From Acetobacteroides hydrogenigenes (GTDB lineage Bacteria > Bacteroidota > Bacteroidia > Bacteroidales > ZOR0009): a stretch of DNA of 64,000 nucleotides. A program made the position numbers and the translations under genes. Below, piece by piece: positions 17,737-26,060 of the stretch (positions are counted from its first letter, which is position 1; every line of letters begins with the position of its first letter). The stretch spans positions 186,001 through 250,000 of the forward strand of contig NZ_SLWB01000001.1 of assembly GCF_004340205.1 (NCBI RefSeq), in the 5' to 3' direction. The notes under the pieces were generated by a model. That model made no database searches, was not told the origin of the DNA, and worked only from the letters and a program-made list of their open reading frames with translations.

Positions 17737-18483
17737 ATGTCTAACCAGCACAAAAAACTAAGTATGAACGAACGAAAGTACAAAGGAACGGCCATCCAAA
17801 TGCTCATGGCCACGGATTTAATCATGGACAACGCCATTGCAATGGCCTCCACGCTTACCGCAGCACGTCCAAAGTGGACGGTAAGCTACCTAACCGACAT
17901 TAAAGGGAACATCGCCAGCATCCTCGAAGACAGCTTTGGAATAAAAGGAACAACCTCGCTCAAGGAGGTAACCTCCATCCTCGTAACCAAAGAAATCGCC
18001 GCAAAGGCCATGCTTCAACAGGTGAAAACGCAAATAGGTATCGACTTCAGGAAAGATGAGGCCAAGCGGAAGGAGTACATTTCAACATTGGGCTTCGCCA
18101 AGGTAAAAAGCATTAAGGATGCATCGCAGGATGCCACCATAGAAATGCTCGTAACCTTCCGCAACAACCTAACGCCCGCCATCGAAGCCGACCTTACCGC
18201 TGCTGGAATGAACCCTGCAACGCTCGAAAGCATCAAGGCGCTGGCAACCGAGCTCTATCAGGCAAACGCCCTTCAGGAGCAGAAGAAAATTGGCAGCAAG
18301 GAAACCACCGCAACCCTCAACGCCCAGCTAAACGACATCTACGATGAGGTAATCACCATCGCCAAAATCGCCAGTACGCTGCTTACCGACAAGGCCGATA
18401 TCGAAAAGTTCTCCTACACCCGTGCGCTGAAGCAAATGGGCTACCAAGAATCGGAGAAAAAGCCAACAGCAGAAAAGGAATAG
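17737..18483 (+). CDS. hypothetical alpha-helical protein
   Basis: 248 aa counted from the ATG at 17737; the open frame extends nine codons upstream from a TTG. I do not recognise the family. The sequence is Lys, Ala and Thr rich, with no signal peptide and no membrane segment. Long amphipathic helices are likely (for example residues 90-130 and 195-240), and the tail is charged (SEKKPTAEKE). A promoter-like pair lies upstream: TTG 17694-17696 and TATATTTT 17714-17721. A strong terminator and the 21-bp array 2 follow directly. The length resembles the DUF6261-type gene at 28197-28970, but I see no clear sequence match. Confidence 0.65.
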   Translation: MSNQHKKLSMNERKYKGTAIQMLMATDLIMDNAIAMASTLTAARPKWTVSYLTDIKGNIASILEDSFGIKGTTSLKEVTSILVTKEIAAKAMLQQVKTQIGIDFRKDEAKRKEYISTLGFAKVKSIKDASQDATIEMLVTFRNNLTPAIEADLTAAGMNPATLESIKALATELYQANALQEQKKIGSKETTATLNAQLNDIYDEVITIAKIASTLLTDKADIEKFSYTRALKQMGYQESEKKPTAEKE

Positions 18484-18531
18484 CGCAGCACTTAACGAAT
18501 AGCAAGCGGTTAAGCCCGCACGAGCAACCCC

Positions 18532-18571
18532 GGAGGAGATCGCGATAATCGCGCATGCTCCTCCTCTTTTT
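18532..18571 (+). terminator. rho-independent terminator
   Basis: GGAGGAG (18532-18538) pairs with CTCCTCC (18558-18564). An inner CGCG/CGCG stem lies between them, and TCTTTTTTTG follows. It lies 49 bp after the stop codon of the 17737-18483 gene and just before array 2. Confidence 0.8.
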
Positions 18572-18597
18572 TTGTTGCAGGCTTCGTATTCCTGTCG

Positions 18598-18891
18598 GTA
18601 GACGGCTATTCCCTGCTGGTAGACACCTTCCTCCTTGCGTCCGATGCCAATTCCCTCATGGTAGGTAGCTCCGTCCTACCATCCGATACCTTCACCCGGC
18701 CGGTAGATACCAATTCCCGGGCGTCCGATGCTAATTTCCGCATGGTAGATAGTTCCGTCCTACCGTCCGAAGCCTTCTCCCTGCCGGTAGAAATCGATTT
18801 CCGGGCGGTAGATAGCCCCACCCTGACGTCAGATGCTAATTCCCGCATAGCCGATGAGAGTTCCCGGAATACCGATAGCGCCTCCACCATC
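18598..18891. repeat. 21-bp tandem repeat array (14 units), array 2
   Basis: The anchor triplet (GAT, or GAC, GAA, GGT in degenerate units) falls at 18601, 18622, 18643 and so on every 21 bp to 18874 without one slip. Unit words GGTAGATA, TCCGATACC and TTCACCC are the same as in array 1 at 3792-4148, so the two arrays belong to one dispersed family. This copy is more degenerate and lacks the near-identical 42-mers. It fills the gap between two convergent genes, an unknown helical protein and a VOC protein, and ends 3 bp before the VOC stop codon. Confidence 0.88.
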
Positions 18892-18894
18892 ATT

Positions 18895-19308
18895 TTACAG
18901 GGTTCTACCAACTACCAGCTTATCGTACTCGTCGTCGTTAGGCTCCCACAGCTCCACCTTATTCCCTTCCACATCGAGGATATGAACAAACTTACCGTAC
19001 TCGAAGGTTTCAACTGAATCGAGAACGATTACCCCCTCGTCCACAAGCAGCGCAACCAGCTCCTCTACATTCTCGACCCGATAGCTAACCATAAAATGGC
19101 TAGCCGATGGATCAAAGTACGACGTATCCGAAGCAAACGGGCTCCACTGGGTAAACCCTTTTAGCGAAGGGTTTCGCCCCTGTCGCCACTCAAAGTTAGT
19201 CCCATAATCGTCGGTATCGAGCCCCAAATGCGCTCTATACCAAGCTCTCATCGTTTGCGGATCTTTACACTTAAAAAAGATACCGCCAATGCCAGTAACA
19301 CGCCTCAT
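18895..19308 (-). CDS. VOC (glyoxalase/dioxygenase superfamily) protein
   Basis: 137 aa counted from MRRVTGIGGIFFK; the open frame is 15 codons longer, but the family N-terminus begins here. The two beta-alpha-beta-beta-beta modules are recognisable from FFKCKDPQTMRAWYRAHLGL and from HFMVSYRVENVEELVALLVDEGV. The C-terminal metal-ligand region reads HILDVEGNKVELWEP with a Glu. Family members act on small molecules or bind drugs; the substrate here is unknown. Its 3' end abuts array 2. Confidence 0.82.
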   Translation of the reverse strand: MRRVTGIGGIFFKCKDPQTMRAWYRAHLGLDTDDYGTNFEWRQGRNPSLKGFTQWSPFASDTSYFDPSASHFMVSYRVENVEELVALLVDEGVIVLDSVETFEYGKFVHILDVEGNKVELWEPNDDEYDKLVVGRTL

Positions 19309-19406
19309 TGCTTTCGGTAATGGTAGATATGAGTATAACACCCAAAAGCACAAAAGAGGCAGTTCACCAGTCAGCTTCTTCCCTTTTTACCTAACGGGCA
19401 ATAGCA

Positions 19407-19452
19407 TAAAAAAGGGAAGGAGGACTTCATTGTCCCCCTTCCCTTTTTTTTC
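19407..19452 (-). terminator. rho-independent terminator of the KAS III/paralogue cluster
   Basis: A 14-bp stem with one mismatch, AAGGGAAGGAGGAC against GTCCCCCTTCCCTT, with a short loop. On the minus strand it is followed by a T-run. It lies 13 bp past the stop codon of the 19465-19863 gene, so it closes the five-gene minus-strand run that begins at 23193. Confidence 0.8.
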
Positions 19453-19464
19453 TTTTACGGCATT

Positions 19465-19863
19465 CTAGTAATCGGCAATAGAGTTTAGAGCGCTCTCTAA
19501 AGTCCCAAAAAAATTCATGTCAATCATATTTACCGCTTGATCTTTTTCCTCCAGCATCTCTAGGGTAATCTTGGTGTAAACATTAGATGGCACAACAAAA
19601 TCTAATGCTTTTAAACCAGCCTCCATCAGCTTAGGCGTAATATTGGCAGTCACCCAGTCGAGATCCTCCTCCGTCAATGGACATGCGTTAGTGGTATCGC
19701 TAATAAAATACTGGCACTTATTTTCCTCAAAAATTTCCAGCGATTTTCGCTGTCCGTCTCGGTACTCTTCGGAGGTAATGTATCCTATCCAGGTTTGGAC
19801 TAAACACCTTTTTTGAGGCACAATCGCAATTCGCAAATAATTAGAAGTGTACTTGTTTATCAT
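19465..19863 (-). CDS. small paralogous protein, copy 3 of 3 (possible STAS/SpoIIAA-like fold)
   Basis: 132 aa, last gene of the run from 23193. It shares with the next two genes the pattern CL[VI]QTWxGxxTSExxRxxQxK, then FxxxxCxxFISDTTNA, DWV, a TKxT segment and the C-terminal FGTLESAL. It is the most diverged copy: TWIGYITSEEYRDGQRK where the others have TWKGFCTSE. No signal peptide and no membrane segment are present. The alternating strand-helix layout with a conserved Ser-Asp is reminiscent of STAS or SpoIIAA-like domains, but that is an impression, not a match I can prove. Confidence 0.7.
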   Translation of the reverse strand: MINKYTSNYLRIAIVPQKRCLVQTWIGYITSEEYRDGQRKSLEIFEENKCQYFISDTTNACPLTEEDLDWVTANITPKLMEAGLKALDFVVPSNVYTKITLEMLEEKDQAVNMIDMNFFGTLESALNSIADY

Positions 19864-20011
19864 CTGTGTATCTCCTTAGGGAGCAATTATAAAAATAGTT
19901 CTCTATATAAAATTCGATGCGCTAAAGTATAAATAAATGCCATAAAACAAAAGCTCTTGCCCACCTTTATGGCGAACAAGAGCTACAAGACTAAGCATCT
20001 AAATAAGTTTC

Positions 20012-20404
20012 TTACCCTATAGATGCAAGAGCGCTTTCCAACGAACTAAAGTAAGCTAGCCCCGAATTCTTAGCATCCTTCTCACTTTTTTCGAGATTCA
20101 TAATGGTCATCTTGGTAAAGGCACTTTCTGGAATAACTAGATTTAGCACAGACATACCAGCCTTCACAAGCTGAGGTGTAACAACCTCTGTAACCCAATC
20201 TGTGTCCTCCTTTTTAAGAAGACCGGCATCTTTAGCATCGCTGACAAAGTTTTTGCATCGCTTTGCAACGAATAGTTCTGCCGTTTTTAGCTGCCCTGCG
20301 CGAAACTCTTCTGATGTGCAAAAGCCTTTCCAAGTTTGCACCAAACAATTTTTCTCTGGAACATACGAGATTTCCAAGAACCTTGTACTGTAAATTGTTT
20401 CCAT
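20012..20404 (-). CDS. small paralogous protein, copy 2 of 3
   Basis: 130 aa. Very close to copy 1 upstream: both start METxYSTRF and share PEK-CL-QTWKGFCTSE and EKRCKNF or AKRCKNF. They also share LLKKE-TDWV, TPQLVKAGM and TKMT-MNLEK. Conserved residues across all three copies include Cys at about 19, Trp at about 24 and a Ser-Asp pair at about 55. It lies 52 bp after copy 1 and 148 bp before copy 3. Its function is not known; co-location with two KAS III-like genes suggests a linked role. Confidence 0.75.
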   Translation of the reverse strand: METIYSTRFLEISYVPEKNCLVQTWKGFCTSEEFRAGQLKTAELFVAKRCKNFVSDAKDAGLLKKEDTDWVTEVVTPQLVKAGMSVLNLVIPESAFTKMTIMNLEKSEKDAKNSGLAYFSSLESALASIG

Positions 20405-20456
20405 TCAATTAAAAATATTAGTGGGAAAATATGAATCTCTCCAAAAGTGACAAAGA

Positions 20457-20846
20457 CTAGATTTCGGCTAGAGCGCTCTCGAGCGAGCCAAACATCTTAA
20501 TGTCGGCATTACCCGAGGCCCCTTCGGCCTTCTCTAGATTCATCAAAGTCATCTTTGTAAAAGCGCTTGCAGGCAAGACCATGTTTAACCTTACCATACC
20601 TGCTTTCACAAGCTGAGGTGTAATAACTTCCGACACCCAATCGGTTTCCTCCTTTTTCAGCAAGGAAGCGTTTGTGGTATCGCTGATAAAGTTCTTGCAG
20701 CGCTTTTCAACAAAAAGCTCAACTGTCTTTTTCTGTGCTGCACGAAAATCTTCGGAAGTGCAAAACCCCTTCCAGGTCTGAATTAGGCAACTTTTTTCGG
20801 GCATGTAAGCTACATCCACGAAACGAGTTGAATACAATGTTTCCAT
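20457..20846 (-). CDS. small paralogous protein, copy 1 of 3
   Basis: 129 aa, beginning 48 bp after the degenerate KAS III-like gene. By eye it matches copy 2 at well over half of positions, so the pair arose by recent tandem duplication, with copy 3 older. It has the shared frame CLIQTWKGFCTSEDFRAAQKK, CKNFISDTTNA, KEETDWVSEVITPQLVKAG and FGSLESALAEI. It is predicted to be soluble and cytoplasmic. I cannot assign a biochemical role. Confidence 0.75.
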   Translation of the reverse strand: METLYSTRFVDVAYMPEKSCLIQTWKGFCTSEDFRAAQKKTVELFVEKRCKNFISDTTNASLLKKEETDWVSEVITPQLVKAGMVRLNMVLPASAFTKMTLMNLEKAEGASGNADIKMFGSLESALAEI

Positions 20847-20894
20847 CCTTTAATTGATTAAAATATAGTGAACAAAATAATTAATTACTTCACC

Positions 20895-21938
20895 CTAAAT
20901 TGACCATCGAAGAATTGCCGACGAGATGTACCAGTTTGCACCCTGATCGCCTAGTGCTATCACATCTCCCTTTTTAAGAATGCCCCTCTTATGGGCCTCA
21001 AATAAATTAACTGGGATGCTTGCCGTTTTCATTGCAGCATAATCTTTTAGCGTATCAAAAACACGAGCACCATCAATACCCAAATTGTGTATCCAGCTCA
21101 TAGTTAGCCCAGCAAACTGTTGCCCAAAGATGTAATGGTCTACACCATTAACATCAAGATTTAGCACCTCTAGTGACTCTACAATAGATGCAGGAATAAA
21201 ACGCTGCAAGAAAGGAACATCACGCTGAAGGCTTTCTGGAGTTACGTATTGGTATGCTTTTACGCTACTTTGGGTTGCTGTGTAGCTGGGGTTTCCATTC
21301 TTAATTTTAATACCAGCAGCCTCTTCCTTTTCGCATGACATATGGTGGAACGACTGAAATCCAAGCCCATCTTCTACTTTTTCAAGAATCACGGCACCAG
21401 CACCATCACCAATGGTAAGCGCTTTAAAGTCGCAGAAGTTTACATTATCCATTAGCGTTTCTCCGGCAACTACAAGAACCTTATTGTAAATGCCAGCCTG
21501 GATAAATGCAATTGCACTAAATACAGATGGAAGAAAACCATTATAGCCACAATCGACATTGAAAGCGCCCGCATTTACAGCCCCGATGCCAGTTTGTACC
21601 TGCGAAGCAATAGGAGGACACAACCTCTCGGTATTCTTGCTAGCATGTGTTGCTATTACAAGATCGATAGTTGCAGGGTCAACATTAAAGCGCTGAACCG
21701 CATCCAGTGCCGCTTTTGTTGCCATCGTTCCTGGAGTTTCACCCTCTCCAACACGGCGATTGAAGATGCCAAATGCCTGATCGAAATTTACCTCTGCAGG
21801 AATATCGATATTAAATTCAGCATTCGATATATTCTTTTCGGGCATATATACGCCAATGGCAGTTATGCCAATAGGTTGCGACAAAGTTTTTGCCTTAGCT
21901 CCGCTTAGTAAAAACTCTTTAAAGTTCGGATTTGCCAT
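20895..21938 (-). CDS. KAS III-like thiolase-fold protein lacking the catalytic triad
   Basis: 347 aa, 3-oxoacyl-ACP synthase III fold (TMATKAALDAVQRF, IDLVIATHAS, VVAGETLMD, GDGAGAVILE, C-terminal ALGDQGANW). FabH reads F-D-V-A-A-A-Cys-A-G-F; this protein reads FNVDCGYNGF, so the nucleophile position is Tyr132, with a Cys two residues earlier (Cys130). The catalytic His of PHQAN reads Gly272 (YIFGQQFAG). The Asn of GNTSA reads Ala302 (YAAMKTASIP). The 30-residue spacing between the last two positions is the same as in FabH, which supports the alignment. It is probably a structural or regulatory partner of the intact enzyme encoded 4 bp upstream. Confidence 0.8.
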   Translation of the reverse strand: MANPNFKEFLLSGAKAKTLSQPIGITAIGVYMPEKNISNAEFNIDIPAEVNFDQAFGIFNRRVGEGETPGTMATKAALDAVQRFNVDPATIDLVIATHASKNTERLCPPIASQVQTGIGAVNAGAFNVDCGYNGFLPSVFSAIAFIQAGIYNKVLVVAGETLMDNVNFCDFKALTIGDGAGAVILEKVEDGLGFQSFHHMSCEKEEAAGIKIKNGNPSYTATQSSVKAYQYVTPESLQRDVPFLQRFIPASIVESLEVLNLDVNGVDHYIFGQQFAGLTMSWIHNLGIDGARVFDTLKDYAAMKTASIPVNLFEAHKRGILKKGDVIALGDQGANWYISSAILRWSI

Positions 21939-21942
21939 TTTG

Positions 21943-23193
21943 TTAGTTGATATGTATTTCTTCTAGTTCAACACGATTAACTTTTCCAAGCATGGTGAAT
22001 GCAAGAACATTTTTTACCAGCTCTGGACTTAACACTTCGTAAAGTGCAATATGGTTTTCGCCTGCTCCCGACGATGCAAGTAGCACGCGCTGATTCTCTT
22101 TTACCAGCCCTTTCTCAATAGCCTCGAGTAGATTGGTGGGCACGCAACAAGTTGCCACATTACCATACTTCTCAAACGATTGGTAGAACTTATCTTCGGC
22201 AAAGCCTAGCGTTTCGCGCCAAGCGTTCGGAGCCCAAGCCACCGGCTGATGCGTCACCAAGAAATCGGCCTCCGACACAGGAATTCCTGTACGTTCCGCT
22301 AGATTGTTTACAGCATTTAAAAGGTACTCCGTTGCCTTTGCACCAATTGCACGAGTTGATTCGGGATTGCAAAATGTCACAAAATCTTGTTCGTACGATG
22401 GGAGCATCGAAACATGGTTCATTAGCCTTGGAGCACGACGCTTAAATCGAATGCCATCGTGGAGTTCGCCCCTGCTCAACGAGAAAGAGCCCTCGTATCC
22501 CACTTTGCCGTCAACCATTGTAACAACTGCAGCACAAGCGGCATCGCCCGTGTTTACGCTATAGTAATCACCCTTGTCGTTGATAAACGAATCGATGATA
22601 CTATTTACGATAAGCACGTTCTTTTTGGCGCCCGAGCGCACAAGGTTTGCCGCAATTTCGACCATTGTAACAAACGTTGAACAGCACGAGTCGATACCGT
22701 AAGCCCCCGCATTGGTTAGCTTCAGCTTATGCTGAATCAACGAAGTATTGGAGGGCAGCGGATGATCCTGAACCTGCGAGTGCGAGAGTAGTAGGTCTAT
22801 CTCTTCCTTGGGTTTGCCCCATTTTAAAAGAGCCAACGCCCCTGCAATTGTCTCCGCATCCGAAGGCATCATAGGATGAGGGCGCATAGTCGTTTTTACC
22901 GAAAGAGGATCTAACGGCACCCTTCTACGCTCAACAGCCCCTTGAAAAGGATCCTTACGCTTCTTTTCGGGCAGCTGATTCACCCAAGTTTCGTACCATG
23001 GCTGACTAACCCAGCCATCATAGTTTGTTTCAATCGTTCCAGGAAGCTTTTGCTCTCTTTCGATCATCTCAATATATTCCTCACGTAGCAGCGTATGTTC
23101 TCGTAAGTACGAGCATACCTTCTCTACCTGTGTGGAATTAAGAGTAGCACCTGGAAAATAGCCTGCAAGACTAACTAAGCCAGCTGTCTTCAT
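21943..23193 (-). CDS. KAS III-like enzyme with intact Cys-His-Asn triad
   Basis: 416 aa, thiolase-fold condensing enzyme. The triad reads Cys171 (IDSCCSTF, second Cys), His315 (FLVTHQPV) and Asn345 (YGNVATCC), with the 30-residue His-Asn spacing of FabH. An N-terminal extension of about 100 residues (RREYIEMIEREQKLPG-like, then ERRRVPLDPLSV) is longer than in housekeeping FabH. A specialised acyl-CoA or acyl-ACP condensing role is therefore more likely than initiation of fatty-acid synthesis. It heads a tight run with the triad-less paralogue 4 bp downstream and three small paralogues. The product is unknown. Confidence 0.82.
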   Translation of the reverse strand: MKTAGLVSLAGYFPGATLNSTQVEKVCSYLREHTLLREEYIEMIEREQKLPGTIETNYDGWVSQPWYETWVNQLPEKKRKDPFQGAVERRRVPLDPLSVKTTMRPHPMMPSDAETIAGALALLKWGKPKEEIDLLLSHSQVQDHPLPSNTSLIQHKLKLTNAGAYGIDSCCSTFVTMVEIAANLVRSGAKKNVLIVNSIIDSFINDKGDYYSVNTGDAACAAVVTMVDGKVGYEGSFSLSRGELHDGIRFKRRAPRLMNHVSMLPSYEQDFVTFCNPESTRAIGAKATEYLLNAVNNLAERTGIPVSEADFLVTHQPVAWAPNAWRETLGFAEDKFYQSFEKYGNVATCCVPTNLLEAIEKGLVKENQRVLLASSGAGENHIALYEVLSPELVKNVLAFTMLGKVNRVELEEIHIN

Positions 23194-23311
23194 TAATACC
23201 AGTAATTTTTAAGTTAATTATTTTGGTTCGATTTTAAATATTCAAAAGAAATCCCCTGTCCCCATTATTCAAAAAACCTTGCGAAGATAAAATATTGCAC
23301 CATAAAAAAAA

Positions 23312-23344
23312 CGCTGGAAGCCTTATAAAATAAGGCTTCCAGCG
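23312..23344 (-). terminator. rho-independent terminator of the metal-domain/TonB operon
   Basis: A perfect 14-bp stem, CGCTGGAAGCCTTA and its complement, with a 5-nt loop. On the minus strand eight T follow. It lies about 107 bp after the stop of the 23452-23799 gene and separates that operon from the KAS III cluster. Confidence 0.88.
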
Positions 23345-23451
23345 GAATTTAGAAGCAATACAAATAGATTAAAAGCAGCGTAAAAAAGTTTACTTTTCTA
23401 CTTCAAGCGTACACAAATCTTGGATAAATTTAGAATACGTGCAATACAAGA

Positions 23452-23799
23452 TTAATGCTTTCCAAATCCTGAGTTTTCTTTACAGCAGGCAGGCAGCTTT
23501 TCGTAAGCTTTTGCATCGCGCTTAACGTCATCAGCATCGTACCCAAGCTTTGCAATTGCTTCTTTAATCTTCTTTACATCGGTCTTTCCAGCATCGTAAG
23601 CCACCCAAACGGTCTGCTTATCTACATCTACCTTCACATCTTTCACCCCTTTCTCGAATGGCAGATTCTTCATTATTCGCTTTTCGCACGAAGAGCACTG
23701 GATTGTTGTTTTTATGGTGGTGCTATCTGTTTTAGCCTGAGCCACCGTTGCAGCAAGCACCATCAGCATCACTGCAAATAAGGTTACAATTCTTTTCAT
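23452..23799 (-). CDS. periplasmic heavy-metal-associated (HMA) domain protein
   Basis: 115 aa. The signal peptide is MKRIVTLFAVMLMVLAATVAQA, followed by a single HMA/MerP-like domain with the metal-binding CxxC at Cys35-Ser-Ser-Cys38 (TIQCSSCEKRI). The domain ends in KLGYDADDVKRD. A second Cys pair, PACC (about 105-106), lies in the tail. It should bind a soft metal such as copper in the periplasm. It is 35 bp downstream of a TonB receptor and is the last gene of that operon. Confidence 0.88.
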   Translation of the reverse strand: MKRIVTLFAVMLMVLAATVAQAKTDSTTIKTTIQCSSCEKRIMKNLPFEKGVKDVKVDVDKQTVWVAYDAGKTDVKKIKEAIAKLGYDADDVKRDAKAYEKLPACCKENSGFGKH

Positions 23800-23834
23800 C
23801 TTAATGAGCTTTTATCATGAAACATTTAAATCAA

Positions 23835-26060
23835 CTATCGGGAAATCGTCCAACGGAGACCTCCATATATCTTACGCCCCATTATTGGCCCCCAAATAAA
23901 CGAGGAGTCAAAGTATGGACCAAACGGATTATCGGCACCCACAATAGAGTGCATTTGTGTATAGTTTAAGAGGTTTTCAACGCCTACGTACACATCTAGC
24001 GCTCGGTATTTTTTTGTGATCTGAGCAAATAGCAACGGATAAGAAGGCGAGTACTCTCCCATCTGGTAATGGGCAGGATAGCCGCTCATATCGGGCAGCT
24101 TGCTCTTACCGTTTAGCTGAGCCGTAAAATCGAACTTCCATTTATCGAACTTCGTTGCATACGAAAGGTTTGCCAGAGCACGGTAGCTATTAACTAAAGG
24201 CTTACGTTCCAACTTCCCATTTATGGTTTGATGAACATCGTTCAACCGATAGGCTAGGTATACCTCAAACCTCTCCAATGGTTCCGATCTAAAATCGACC
24301 TGAAAGCTGTTTGAGTACGATTTCCCATCAAGATTATAAAAGAGAACATGCTCTATATCGTGTTCCTGATCTACTACCATCTGATTCTGAAAGTCGGTAC
24401 GATAGTAATCGACGCTTACAGAGGCTGGTCGTCCTCCCCATAGCTTAAAATCCTTTGTCGCATTAACGCCGTAGTTCCACGCCTTCTCTATTCCCAAGCC
24501 ATTAGCTATCGATATTTGGCGCGAGCTTGCCAGAACACCGATATTCTCGGCTATAGGATTTGGCGAATGGTATCCACGACCACCCGAAACTCTGATCGTA
24601 AACGTTGGGGTAACGCTGTACTTCACATGTACACGTGGCGTTAACAACCATCCGTACTTCGAACTATGATCGGCCCTAGCGCCTACTATTACATTCAGCT
24701 TATCCAGGTAGCTATAGGTGTACTGAGCAAAAGCACCGGGTACGGCCTCTTCCTTGGTCGAAGAAGCACCATCGAGAACCGTCTCAATATTGTCGTAGTT
24801 AAGGCTTGACCCAACCACATACTTATGGTTGGTGTTGCCAATTATCGATTGGTAGAGCAAGCTTACATTAGCGCTATTCTGCGTAGAGGTATAATCTCTT
24901 AAGCCAAAGAAACCGTTCTGATCGTAGTAGCCGTAGCTGGTAATAACACCAATGCTCTGGTTAGGGTTCGATGGCAGCGGAATTCCTGTTTTATTAAAGA
25001 TGCTAAAGCCTTGATTTACCATCTGCGACCCCCACACTGACGATGAGCCCCTATCGCTCTCGCTAAATCCGAGCTGACCGCCCAATCGCTCATCGCGTAA
25101 ATACTTCACCCCAGTTCGCGATTCCAGCTTTCCAGGATCGAGGTAGCTAACGCGTCCGAATAGGTTAACCTGGTTGCTCTTTGGAATATCCAAGAACCCA
25201 TCATTATTGTGGTCTACCTCCATCCTATTCCCCGAAAGATGGACTAGCCCCATGGCGCTCCATTTCTCGTTAAGCTTACCACCGCCATTAAGGTTTAGCT
25301 CCATTCTTCCATCCGAATCGCCATAAAGATTTAGGAAAAGAGGGTCGGTAGTGTCGGGCTTCTTATACTCTACGTTCACCTGTCCGGTAATCGACTCGTA
25401 TCCATTAACCACCGACGCGGCCCCCTTCGACACCTGAATAGATTCCATCCACGAGCCTGGGATGGCGCTTAGACCGTAGGTAGAGGGAATCCCCCTCATC
25501 AAGGTCATGTTCTCCTCCATGAGCTGGCTATACAACCCCGACAGCCCCAGCATTTCTATCTGCTTGGCACCGGTTACCGCATCGGCGTAGCCAACCGTTA
25601 CCGAGGCGCTGTTTTCGAAGCTTTCCGAAAGGTTGCAGCAGGCCAGCTTCTGCAAACCACTCTGGGTTATCACCTCTACTTTAGCCGGCTGCAGCTTAGA
25701 GATGTAGCTACCTCCCTGATTAGCCCTTACCGTTACGCCCGCCAGCTGAACTCCAGCTTCCGACAGCACAACCTCCACCATCTTGGAGGACGACTCCACA
25801 TTCACCGTATCGTTGGTATACCCAATAAAGCTAACCACCAGCTTTCGCTTCCCTGCAATTTGGGGAATCGAAAAGACACCTTCTCCGTTGGTTGTTGTCC
25901 CCTGAACGGTACCCAACCACATTACGTTTGCACCGGGCAAAGGCGTTCGATTTCCCTTAGAGTCGGTTCCATAAACTTTTCCTGTTACACCTTTACCTTC
26001 GCCCAAAGCGGCCGATGCCAGCAGCAGCGCCACCATCAGCACATATAATTTACGTTTCAT
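23835..26060 (-). CDS. TonB-dependent receptor, probable metal-related
   Basis: 741 aa outer-membrane receptor. It has a signal peptide (MKRKLYVLMVALLLASAALG) and a CarboxypepD_reg-like domain at about 25-105 (GKVYGTDSKGNRTPLPGANV). The plug carries MRGIPSTYGLSAIPGSWMES, IQVSKGAASVVNGYESITG and QVNVEYKKP, and a 22-strand barrel follows. The plug contains ACCNLSESFE with two Cys. Its neighbours, an HMA protein and a Cys-rich exported protein, suggest copper or another soft metal (or its chelate) as cargo; this is inferred from context. No STN domain is present, so it probably does not signal through a FecR protein. Confidence 0.88.
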   Translation of the reverse strand: MKRKLYVLMVALLLASAALGEGKGVTGKVYGTDSKGNRTPLPGANVMWLGTVQGTTTNGEGVFSIPQIAGKRKLVVSFIGYTNDTVNVESSSKMVEVVLSEAGVQLAGVTVRANQGGSYISKLQPAKVEVITQSGLQKLACCNLSESFENSASVTVGYADAVTGAKQIEMLGLSGLYSQLMEENMTLMRGIPSTYGLSAIPGSWMESIQVSKGAASVVNGYESITGQVNVEYKKPDTTDPLFLNLYGDSDGRMELNLNGGGKLNEKWSAMGLVHLSGNRMEVDHNNDGFLDIPKSNQVNLFGRVSYLDPGKLESRTGVKYLRDERLGGQLGFSESDRGSSSVWGSQMVNQGFSIFNKTGIPLPSNPNQSIGVITSYGYYDQNGFFGLRDYTSTQNSANVSLLYQSIIGNTNHKYVVGSSLNYDNIETVLDGASSTKEEAVPGAFAQYTYSYLDKLNVIVGARADHSSKYGWLLTPRVHVKYSVTPTFTIRVSGGRGYHSPNPIAENIGVLASSRQISIANGLGIEKAWNYGVNATKDFKLWGGRPASVSVDYYRTDFQNQMVVDQEHDIEHVLFYNLDGKSYSNSFQVDFRSEPLERFEVYLAYRLNDVHQTINGKLERKPLVNSYRALANLSYATKFDKWKFDFTAQLNGKSKLPDMSGYPAHYQMGEYSPSYPLLFAQITKKYRALDVYVGVENLLNYTQMHSIVGADNPFGPYFDSSFIWGPIMGRKIYGGLRWTISR

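Noticed and set aside
18606-19017. Open frames on both strands across array 2
   Set aside because: Same reason as array 1; the plus-strand frame also runs into the 3' part of the VOC gene on the other strand.
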